This document shows, in pieces, positions 16,924-24,633 of a stretch of DNA of 64,000 nt. Position 1 is the first letter of the stretch, and every line of letters starts with the position of its first letter. The notes below the pieces were generated by a model. That model ran no database searches and had not been told where the DNA came from. It saw only the letters and a list, made by a program, of their open reading frames with translations. Origin of the DNA: Anaerococcus prevotii DSM 20548 (GTDB lineage: Bacteria; Bacillota; Clostridia; Tissierellales; Peptoniphilaceae); NCBI RefSeq assembly GCF_000024105.1, contig NC_013164.1, forward strand, positions 1 to 64,000, given 5' to 3'. The translations under genes were made by a program, and so were the position numbers.

Positions 16924-18546
16924 ATGAATATGTTTATAAAATTCAATGATAAACAAATGAATTTGAAAAGTAGAGAAATAGTTGCCTTAATTGTCTCTAC
17001 TTGCATATTCATCTTATCTAATATTTTAGCAATATATGTTCCTAGCATTTTAGGTAAAATTATAGACATAATTACATCAACCAATAAATCTAATAGTGTA
17101 AGAGACTATGTATTTATATTTGCTATAATTTCTTTGCTAATAATATTATTACAATATATATCTTCAAAAATATTAAATGAATTAAATAAGAAGATTAATA
17201 TTAGAATGTGTACATATGTGTTTAGCAAAATAAGAAAAATGAATCTTATATATTGGTTTAAAGAATCTAAAGGCGAAATCATAACAATTATTAGTAATGA
17301 TATATATAATATTACTGATTTCATAACAAATTCTATACCTAACTTATTTAGTTTAATAATATCAACTATACTGATTTTTATATACATAATGAGATCTAGT
17401 TTGTGGATAGCATTTATAATTTTTTTACTAAATATTGTATTGGTAGTAATACAATATATGATGTCTAGAGTCGTTAAAATCAAATCTAGAGATGTAAGAA
17501 ATTTAAATGCAGAAGTAAATTCAAAAGTACAAGCTTGTATAAATAATGTAGAAAATTTACTTCTTAAAGATTATTTGAAAAGCTCTAGCGAAAATTATAA
17601 TAGAAGTAATAAAAAGTTATTCATTGCAAATAACAATTTAATGGATTTGATTTTAAGATCGTCTACTTTAAATCTTTTGGCAAGTTTGTGTAGTATTTTT
17701 ATTATTATAGCGATTGGGGGACACTTAGCAAATACTGGAAATATTTCGACTGGAAGACTAGTAACTTTAATTTTATACTCTCAAAAGATTTTTTCACCTA
17801 TAACTAACATAACAAAAATACTTATGAAATTTAATACGATTTTACCAAAGAAAACAAAAATAGATCAATTATTAGATAATCAAGATATGATTGAAGATTT
17901 TACTAACTTTGACCAATTATTGGAGCATAAATTAAACTTTAAAACAATTATTGCTAATGATTTAGAGACCGGATATTTAGATGATAATATTAAAATAGAG
18001 AATTTAAGTATCGATTTTACAAAAAGTAATGTCATTGGTATTATAGGTGATAACGGAGTTGGTAAAACCACTATTATAAAGTTAATAAGAAAGCTTTTAC
18101 CTATAAAAAAAGGAAAAATAAAAATAGATAATACTCCACTTGAAGATATTGGTATTGGTGAATTAAGTCGAAATATCCAAATTATGCCTCAGACTGATTC
18201 TTTAAATCAATACGATATTAAATATATAAAATCCAAGTTACAAGAACATTATTTAAATGTAGATATAGAGATGTTTATAGGTGATATTTCAAAAATTTTT
18301 AAATCGTCAGATAAGTATGAATATAATATAAATTCAAAAGGAGAATTGCAAAAATTGTCATTTTTAAATACAATTTTTAAAGATGCAAAACTATATATTT
18401 TAGATGAGCCTTCAGCATCCATTGATTTAAAAAGTGAAAAGTATATGTCTAAGATTATTAAAGCATTATCTAAAGATAAAAAATTTATCATTATTACACA
18501 TAGACCAGAGTTGTTAAATATATGTGATTATATAATTAACTTGTGA
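16924..18546 (+). CDS. ABC transporter, permease fused to ATPase (RiPP exporter)
   Basis: This 540-residue half-transporter has hydrophobic segments across about 15-300 and an ATPase domain with GDNGVGKTT (near 378), NSKGELQKLS in place of the LSGGQ signature, and LYILDEPSASIDLKS. The signature is degenerate, which could reduce ATPase activity or indicate a heteromeric partner. It lies nine bases after the BceB-like gene with GGAG before the ATG. It probably exports the modified peptide. Confidence 0.82.
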   Translation: MNMFIKFNDKQMNLKSREIVALIVSTCIFILSNILAIYVPSILGKIIDIITSTNKSNSVRDYVFIFAIISLLIILLQYISSKILNELNKKINIRMCTYVFSKIRKMNLIYWFKESKGEIITIISNDIYNITDFITNSIPNLFSLIISTILIFIYIMRSSLWIAFIIFLLNIVLVVIQYMMSRVVKIKSRDVRNLNAEVNSKVQACINNVENLLLKDYLKSSSENYNRSNKKLFIANNNLMDLILRSSTLNLLASLCSIFIIIAIGGHLANTGNISTGRLVTLILYSQKIFSPITNITKILMKFNTILPKKTKIDQLLDNQDMIEDFTNFDQLLEHKLNFKTIIANDLETGYLDDNIKIENLSIDFTKSNVIGIIGDNGVGKTTIIKLIRKLLPIKKGKIKIDNTPLEDIGIGELSRNIQIMPQTDSLNQYDIKYIKSKLQEHYLNVDIEMFIGDISKIFKSSDKYEYNINSKGELQKLSFLNTIFKDAKLYILDEPSASIDLKSEKYMSKIIKALSKDKKFIIITHRPELLNICDYIINL

Positions 18547-19004
18547 GATAAAAAATATCAGTCATAGAGTGAAGTTTTAATTTATATATTACATATATAA
18601 TATCATAATGGTTAGAAAATATTCTCTTACTAAAGGAACATCTTTAGTACATTTTTTAAAATATTCTATTTAATTATCTGTTATAATATATTTTCAAAAA
18701 GTACACAATACTGTTAAATTTTAGTAACTACATAAAACGAGAGATTCTAGTTGAAATTTTACCATAAAATTAATATAAACTCTAAGTAAAATCTAATACA
18801 GTAATGGATTTTTTAGAAGTTAATTTGAAAAAATATAAATCAAATATGATAAAGTGGACACGGAAGAGAAAAGAATTTTAAGGCTTTGAGTAAAAAACAT
18901 GCAGAACTTTCTGTGGTGCAAGCATAACATTGACTAGATATCTTTGAGATTCTTTTAGAGAAATCGAAAATAGTAATAATTCATAAGATCAAGAAGTGAA
19001 GATG
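18547..19004. other. non-coding junction between RiPP locus and mobilization genes
   Basis: No supported gene in 458 bases. Small coding-like scraps (for example KALSKKHAELSVVQA near 18890) look like decayed mobile-element sequence and have frame breaks. Confidence 0.3.
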
Positions 19005-20336
19005 TTATCTCTCCACTTCTTTCCCATAGTAATTTTCATAGTTTTTCCTATACTGAACAAGGTCAGAAAATTGTTCTTTATTCAAAGAATACTTTTGCAT
19101 AAGGGTATTCTTTTTTTCTTGTAATTCATCAAGTTTAGATAGTATTTCTTTTGTGTTTGGTAGCTTTTTATAGTTAACTAAAATTTCTTTAGCGGCTATT
19201 TTATAGACGGAAAGTTCACTATAATACTCATCTGCAAATTGTTTATCATCAGTATTTTTCTTATGGTATTTATAGATTTCACGATAATTATTTATAGTAT
19301 TTATATTTTCCATATCTTGAGACAAACTCTTCATTTCAGTTTCAATTTTCTTTATTTTATCTAACAAGTCTTGTCTATCATCAGCAGATTTTTTGATTAG
19401 ATCATCGAGCTGGGTAATTGAATTAATTCCTTGTTCTCTTAATTTAATTATTGAATCAGCCATTGTTTTGATATTGTGTTTTCTTGCCCAAACTTCGTAA
19501 CCTTTAGAGGATTGAGCTTTTTCATTAGTAGATATATCAATAACATTTCCTACTCGTTTTTTAATAGGATTAGCTTTATTTTTAATTGCTAAATCCATTC
19601 TTTCTTTGATTTTTTCCTCAGTATAATCTTCTCCGATAGTCTTCGATCTTGTAAATCTTTGCTTATCTTTATGACGAAAAGCAATGTGTTTACCAAACTT
19701 AATTTCATAATCAAGAGCTTTCATATTTTCTAAAAACTCTTCCCAAGATTTAGATTTATTAATCATTCTATCTATATCAAATTGTAGTTTAGATTTCCAA
19801 GAATTTCCTTTCTTGTTTTGGTCATATTCGTACCACGATTTACCCGCAGTTTTATATTTTCTTTTGTAAGCTTCATAATATTCATCAATGACTGAAAGCT
19901 TATTTTCATTACATAATTCGTCACTTTGATACCTAATTTTATGGTAAGTTTTTTTGTTGGATTGATAGCATTTGCCAGTCTTGTAATTGACATTATTAAA
20001 AATAATATGGTTGTGGATATGCCCTCTATCTATATGTGTTGCAAGAACAAATTCATAATCTTCTTTTAAAATTTTCTTGCATAATTCCATTCCAATTTCG
20101 TGAGCTTTTATAGGATCAACCTCTCCTGGTAGAAAAGATTGAATTAAATGTCTAGCCAAAACTGTACCTTTAGTATCATTGTCTTCTCGTGTTCTCATAA
20201 ATTGAATATGAGCAGTAGATGGATGACATTTGAATGAAGATACTAAGATTTTTTCATCAGTTTTTTCACTCTTAGTTATATAATCTATTGCTAAATTTAG
20301 AGTCGATTTTATAGGATGTATTTTTGTAATTGCCAT
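19005..20336 (-). CDS. mobA: MobA/VirD2-type relaxase (MOB-P)
   Basis: This 443-residue relaxase nicks oriT and starts transfer of mobilizable DNA. The N-terminal catalytic domain (about 1-250) has the HIDRGHIHNHIIFN three-histidine motif near residue 107. The C-terminal third is charged and coiled. I place the start at MAITKIHPIKS because that start is typical of the family and GGTGAT lies just upstream. mobC ends next to it on the same strand. A degraded copy of its 3' end lies at 10532-10862. No type IV secretion genes are in the window, so it would need a helper. Confidence 0.9.
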   Translation of the reverse strand: MAITKIHPIKSTLNLAIDYITKSEKTDEKILVSSFKCHPSTAHIQFMRTREDNDTKGTVLARHLIQSFLPGEVDPIKAHEIGMELCKKILKEDYEFVLATHIDRGHIHNHIIFNNVNYKTGKCYQSNKKTYHKIRYQSDELCNENKLSVIDEYYEAYKRKYKTAGKSWYEYDQNKKGNSWKSKLQFDIDRMINKSKSWEEFLENMKALDYEIKFGKHIAFRHKDKQRFTRSKTIGEDYTEEKIKERMDLAIKNKANPIKKRVGNVIDISTNEKAQSSKGYEVWARKHNIKTMADSIIKLREQGINSITQLDDLIKKSADDRQDLLDKIKKIETEMKSLSQDMENINTINNYREIYKYHKKNTDDKQFADEYYSELSVYKIAAKEILVNYKKLPNTKEILSKLDELQEKKNTLMQKYSLNKEQFSDLVQYRKNYENYYGKEVER

Positions 20337-20337
20337 A

Positions 20338-20694
20338 CTAATCACCAGAACTTTCTTTTGATTTATTAAGAAGTAGGGAATGGATCTGCCATATTTCTTT
20401 TGATAATTTTTCTATCTGATTATTCATAGATTCAATTTCATTTTTGTAAATAACACCAGTTGTATTAGTAGCTTTTGCAATCTGGTTTATATTATTTGTT
20501 GCATTTGAAAGTAGCCATTGTAGGTTTCTAAATGGTTCTAAATCTACTACATAAATCTCTTTTTCTAATACACATTTTCTAAGAAAGTGAGACATAGTTT
20601 TGCAATTAGCAAGTTTCATTTTCTTTTCAAAAACTTCTTTTTCTTCTTTAGTAAGTTTTATTTCTATTCTTTCATTTCTAAATCTATTTGCCAT
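20338..20694 (-). CDS. mobC: MobC-type mobilization protein
   Basis: This 118-residue protein starts at MANRFRNERIEIKL with a good GGAG site just upstream; the longer frame to 20769 would read through the presumed oriT. It has a ribbon-helix-helix-like start (RIEIKLTKEEKEVFEKK) and the central SHFLRKCVLE of MobC relaxosome proteins, then a coiled end (NQIEKLSKEIWQIHSLL). MobC helps open oriT for the relaxase encoded next. Confidence 0.88.
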   Translation of the reverse strand: MANRFRNERIEIKLTKEEKEVFEKKMKLANCKTMSHFLRKCVLEKEIYVVDLEPFRNLQWLLSNATNNINQIAKATNTTGVIYKNEIESMNNQIEKLSKEIWQIHSLLLNKSKESSGD

Positions 20695-20719
20695 TTTACT
20701 CTCCTTTATAAAATATTTC

Positions 20720-20825
20720 GGGGTCTTAGGGCTCTCCCTAACAAGGTAAAAATTAAAAAAATGGAGCATTCCGTAAAGGTCTGCTCCATTAATTTTTTCG
20801 TAAGTGTCCGTACACTTACTGTGCT
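20720..20825. other. candidate oriT of the mobA/mobC module
   Basis: Immediately upstream of mobC are three perfect dyads: TTAGGG-CTCT-CCCTAA (20726-20741), AATGGAGCA/TGCTCCATT (20760-20790) and GTAAGTGT-CCGT-ACACTTAC (20800-20819). Dense hairpins next to mobC are typical of oriT. I cannot place the nick from sequence alone. Confidence 0.55.
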
Positions 20826-21066
20826 TGCTATTAAAGTTATAAGCGTTAAGCGTTTATTCAGTTTTATTAATTATACCGCATTTATTGAAGTTAATAAACA
20901 ATATAAGATAAACTTCAAGGAATATTCTAAAAATTACTTTTAAATAAGGATTTTTATAAGTATAATGAAATAGTGTAAATATTAAGGAAATCATATTCTA
21001 AGTTCTTGAATTTCGTATTTACTAAATTTGGATCTAATTATTTTTATTTTGAGGGAGGGGTAATCT

Positions 21067-21438
21067 ATTCTACACAGGGAATTTGCAGAGGAAAATTATT
21101 TAGAAGCTATATATATTTTATCTTTGGAAAAAGAGGAAGTAAGAAATATGGATCTTGCTAATTACTTAGAATATAAAAGACCTACTGTTACAAGAATGCT
21201 AAAAAAACTTGAAAATAAAGGGCTGATTATTTATGGTGAAGATAAAATAATTCGTTTAACAGAGGAGTCAAAAATATTTTGCGAAAAAATGTATACAAGG
21301 CATAAATATTTGACGGACGTATTTATAAGACTTGGAATAGATGCAAAAAATGCTGAAGACGAAGCTTGTCTTATAGAGCATGTTATTTCTGATGAAACTT
21401 TTGAAAAATTAAAAAAACATTTCGATTATAATTTATAG
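21067..21438 (+). CDS. DtxR-family metal-dependent regulator, probable ATT start
   Basis: The frame reads LHREFAEENYLEAIYIL, then a winged helix (LANYLEYKRPTVTRMLKKLENKGLI), then the metal-binding/dimerization region with CLIEHVISDE, over 123 residues. This is the short DtxR/MntR type. No ATG, GTG or TTG precedes LHREF; an in-frame TAA is at 21061. GGAGGGG at 21053-21059 is perfectly placed for an ATT start at 21067. A TTG at 21124 would delete the first helix. It heads the metallophore operon, as EqbA does in equibactin loci, and probably represses it when metal is plentiful. Confidence 0.75.
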   Translation: MLHREFAEENYLEAIYILSLEKEEVRNMDLANYLEYKRPTVTRMLKKLENKGLIIYGEDKIIRLTEESKIFCEKMYTRHKYLTDVFIRLGIDAKNAEDEACLIEHVISDETFEKLKKHFDYNL

Positions 21439-21440
21439 TA

Positions 21441-21490
21441 AATAGCATAGATGACTCGCATAATGAGATGTCTATGCTATTTTTATTTTT
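21441..21490 (+). terminator. terminator after the DtxR-type regulator
   Basis: AATAGCATAGA and TCTATGCTAT form a long stem that continues inward as CTC/GAG, followed by TTTTATTTTT. Confidence 0.8.
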
Positions 21491-21522
21491 AAAATTATAT
21501 TTTTAAAAACATCTCAAAGCTA

Positions 21523-21581
21523 TTGATAAAAGCTATCAAATGGTATATAATAATTTTGAGTTAGCCAATACTAACAGAAAA
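21523..21581 (+). promoter_or_regulatory. metallophore operon promoter with dyad operator
   Basis: TTGATA (21523-21528) and TATAAT (21546-21551) are 17 bases apart, a near-consensus vegetative promoter. Just downstream, 21554-21581, is a perfect 28-base dyad: TTTT, GTTAG, a 6-base centre, CTAAC, AAAA, with two-base gaps between the blocks. A second short dyad TTGATA-AAAGC-TATCAA covers the -35. The position over the transcription start suits repression by the DtxR-type protein encoded upstream. Confidence 0.65.
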
Positions 21582-21600
21582 TAAATAAAAAGGTGAATTT

Positions 21601-22353
21601 ATGTCAAAAAACTTTGAAATACTAAGTAAAGAAATTAATGAAAATAATATAATAGCAAATCTTTTTATATTCCCGTTTGCAGGTGGTGGAGTGTCTGCCT
21701 TTAGAAAATGGAAAGATGAGTTTGAAGATATAAAATTACTTGTTGCCCAGTATCCAGGAAGAGAAAACAGGTTTTCTGAAAAGGCTATAAGTGACATTAA
21801 TATCTTAGTGGATAATTTATTTGAAGATATGAAAGAAAATTTTAATTTTAGAAAACCTTATTATTTATTTGGACACAGTATGGGAACAAAAATAGTTTAT
21901 GAACTTGCATTAAGAATTAAAAATTCGGATTACATAAATCCAAGAGGAATAATAATATCAGGAGGACGAGCACCATTATATAAAGAACCTCATCCAATTT
22001 ATCATCTTGATGATGACGGATTTATAGAAGGCTTAAGAAGATATGAAGGAACACCAAAAGAAATTTTAGACAATAAGGATTTAATTTCTATTTTCTTGCC
22101 AACACTTAGGGCAGATTTTGTAATAGATGAAGACTATCAAGACACAAAATTTGAGAAATTAGAATCACCTATACTAGGTCTTATGGGAGATAAAGATCAA
22201 GAAATGAATTTAGATGAACTTATAAAATGGCAAGATTATACCACAAAAGAATTCACTTATAGATATATCGATGGCAAGCATATGTTTGTCAATACATCTC
22301 CTGAAAGTGTCATTGAAGAGATAAAAGAGTTTATAAAAGTAAATGAAAATTGA
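21601..22353 (+). CDS. type II thioesterase of the metallophore pathway
   Basis: This 250-residue alpha/beta hydrolase has FPFAGGG near the start, the nucleophile motif GHSMG near residue 93 and a C-terminal catalytic DGKHMF. It matches the editing thioesterases of siderophore pathways (YbtT, PchC, EqbB type), which clear misloaded groups from carrier domains. AAAGGTGA precedes the ATG. It overlaps the PPTase gene by 11 bases. Confidence 0.88.
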   Translation: MSKNFEILSKEINENNIIANLFIFPFAGGGVSAFRKWKDEFEDIKLLVAQYPGRENRFSEKAISDINILVDNLFEDMKENFNFRKPYYLFGHSMGTKIVYELALRIKNSDYINPRGIIISGGRAPLYKEPHPIYHLDDDGFIEGLRRYEGTPKEILDNKDLISIFLPTLRADFVIDEDYQDTKFEKLESPILGLMGDKDQEMNLDELIKWQDYTTKEFTYRYIDGKHMFVNTSPESVIEEIKEFIKVNEN

Positions 22354-23035
22354 AGAATATGAAATAAGAAAAATTAATGATTTTCTTACTTTAGAAGATT
22401 TAAAAGATAAATTAGCTAGTAATAATTTAATACTAATTAAGGCTTATACAGATAAATTATTAGAAGAAAAATTACTTCCTTATTTAACTAAAGAGGAGAT
22501 AATAAAATCAGAAGATTATAAATCAGAGATAGCAAAAATTAATTATCTAGCATCAAGGGCAATACTTAATTTGACCTTAAAAGGTTTACTCGAAAAAGGA
22601 ATTAATGATTTAAGAGTCAAGAGGGATAAAAACAATAAGCCTTATGTAGAAAACACTCTAGGATTAAAGTTTAACATATCCCATACAGAAGACTTGGTCT
22701 TGTTAGCTTTTTCTAAAATAGAAGTAGGAATAGATGTTGAAAAAATAAATTATCAATTTGAGTTTAAGGATATATTAGAAAATTGTTTTACTAAAGATGA
22801 AATTATAAATATAGATAATAACATAATCAGTTTCTATAGATATTGGACTGCAAAAGAAGCCTATCTTAAATGTGATGGTATTGGTCTTGTAAGGAATTTA
22901 AAAGAGATTGAAATAATTTCTTTTGGAAATGAATTTATAGAAATTAATGATAGTAAAAGGAATACAATAAGTAGATTAAAGTCATTAAACTATGATGACA
23001 AATATTTCGGGGCAATATGCTTGGAGGAAAATTAA
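22343..23035 (+). CDS. 4'-phosphopantetheinyl transferase, Sfp type
   Basis: This 230-residue enzyme attaches the phosphopantetheine arm to the carrier domains of the two NRPS proteins. Family motifs are FNISHTED, VGIDVEKI (magnesium-binding) and WTAKEAYLKCDG. It lies in the operon with overlaps on both sides; its stop overlaps the next start by one base (TAATG). A dedicated Sfp enzyme is also found in the equibactin locus. Confidence 0.9.
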   Translation: MKIEEYEIRKINDFLTLEDLKDKLASNNLILIKAYTDKLLEEKLLPYLTKEEIIKSEDYKSEIAKINYLASRAILNLTLKGLLEKGINDLRVKRDKNNKPYVENTLGLKFNISHTEDLVLLAFSKIEVGIDVEKINYQFEFKDILENCFTKDEIINIDNNIISFYRYWTAKEAYLKCDGIGLVRNLKEIEIISFGNEFIEINDSKRNTISRLKSLNYDDKYFGAICLEEN

Positions 23036-24621
23036 TGAACATTGAATTAAAAGAAAAATTAGAAAAAATTTATGATGAACAAGTATGGCCGCATATGACC
23101 TTAGGAGAATTTATTGAAGATTGTGCTAAAAAATATGGGGATAAAATTGCCTTAGTAGATGGAGATGTTGAACTTTCATATCAAGAATTAAATAGAAAAG
23201 CTTGCCAATATGCCAATGGTTTATTGAAAGCTGGATTTAAAAAGGGAGATAGAATCGTTCTTCAACTTCCTAATTGCCATGAATTTGTTATTATCCTTTT
23301 TGCCATGTTTAAGATTGGTTTGATTCCTGTATTATCCCTTCCAGCTCACAGGAAAAATGAAATAAAGGGAATATTAGAAAAATCAGGGGCAATAGCATAT
23401 ATAGCTAAGGGTAAATATCTTGGATTTTCATATGTGGATATGATTAGAGAAGTAAGAGAAGAATTAAACATAGATTTTAAAGTTTATATTCTTGGGGATA
23501 ATCAAGGATATAAAAATTTTTACAATCTCAATGATAAAGATTATATATATCAACATATAGATGTTGACTATAAAGAAATAGGATTATTACTTTTATCGGG
23601 TGGTACAACTGGGATACCAAAATTGATACCAAGGAGACACTGCGATTATATCTATGTAGCAAAAGAAACTGCAAAGAGATGTAAAATGGATCAAGACAGT
23701 ATTTATCTAGCCTCTCTTCCTATTGCTCACAACTTTCCTTTATGTTGCCCAGGGATATTAGGAACATTTTTTATAGGCGGCAAAGTTGTTTTATGCCCAG
23801 TAACAAGCCCAGATGAAATCTTGCCTTTAATTGAGGAAGAGGAGGTTACGATAACGGGATTAGTTCCTGCTATGGCAAATATATGTATAGATTTTATAAA
23901 GGTAGATGATTATGACATATCATCATTAAAGGTTCTTCAAGTTGGAGGTTCGGTTTTAGAAGAAAAGCTTGCAGAAAAAATAGAAAGAGAATTTGGGTGT
24001 AAATTACAACAAATTTTCGGAATAGCTGAAGGTCTGATTATGACAACTTCTTTAGATGATGATAGTAAAACTATATTTACAACTCAAGGTAAACCTATAA
24101 GTGAGTTTGATGAATTGTTAATAGTTGATGAAGATGGAGAAGAAGTCAAAGATGAAGATTACGGAGAACTTATAGTTAGAGGCTCTTACACAATTTATGG
24201 CTATTATAAGCTCCCAGAAGTAAATAAAAGATGTATAGACAAAGATTTATATTTCAAAACTGGAGATAAGGCAAGGAAACTAAAAGATGGGAATTATCAG
24301 GTAGTTGGAAGAATTTCAGAAACAATAAATAGGGCTGGAGAAAAAATCACCCCTTCTGAAATTGAAGATATTTTACTATCTAATGAAAATATAGGAGATG
24401 TTCAAGTTGTAGGAGTGCCTGATGAACTTTTGGGAGAAAAAATAGGAGTATTCATATTAAAAGATGAGAAGGACGAACTCTCATTAGAAGATATCAGGAC
24501 ATTTCTAGCAAATAAGAATGTAGCGGAATTTAAATTGCCAGATTCTATAAAATATATAGATTCATGGCCGCTAACTGCTTTGGGAAAAATTGATAGAAAT
24601 AAATTAAAAAGAATAGAGTGA
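23035..24621 (+). CDS. aryl-acid (salicyl)-AMP ligase, YbtE/EntE family
   Basis: This 528-residue stand-alone adenylation enzyme activates an aryl acid and loads it on the ArCP domain of the next protein. Motifs: LSGGTTGIPKLIPR (A3), LPIAHNFPLCCPG, and the end PLTALGKIDRNKL (A10). In the AHNFPLCCPG stretch, Cys replaces the Ser found in dihydroxybenzoate enzymes, which points to salicylate (family knowledge; moderate certainty). The start at 23035 has GGAGG well spaced; the ATG 18 bases upstream does not. No salicylate synthase gene is nearby. Confidence 0.88.
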   Translation: MNIELKEKLEKIYDEQVWPHMTLGEFIEDCAKKYGDKIALVDGDVELSYQELNRKACQYANGLLKAGFKKGDRIVLQLPNCHEFVIILFAMFKIGLIPVLSLPAHRKNEIKGILEKSGAIAYIAKGKYLGFSYVDMIREVREELNIDFKVYILGDNQGYKNFYNLNDKDYIYQHIDVDYKEIGLLLLSGGTTGIPKLIPRRHCDYIYVAKETAKRCKMDQDSIYLASLPIAHNFPLCCPGILGTFFIGGKVVLCPVTSPDEILPLIEEEEVTITGLVPAMANICIDFIKVDDYDISSLKVLQVGGSVLEEKLAEKIEREFGCKLQQIFGIAEGLIMTTSLDDDSKTIFTTQGKPISEFDELLIVDEDGEEVKDEDYGELIVRGSYTIYGYYKLPEVNKRCIDKDLYFKTGDKARKLKDGNYQVVGRISETINRAGEKITPSEIEDILLSNENIGDVQVVGVPDELLGEKIGVFILKDEKDELSLEDIRTFLANKNVAEFKLPDSIKYIDSWPLTALGKIDRNKLKRIE

Positions 24622-24633
24622 AAGGAGCAGAAC

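Noticed and set aside
20587-20943. 118-residue plus-strand frame over mobC and oriT
   Set aside because: It is antisense to mobC and crosses the hairpins; the composition is that of a shadow frame.
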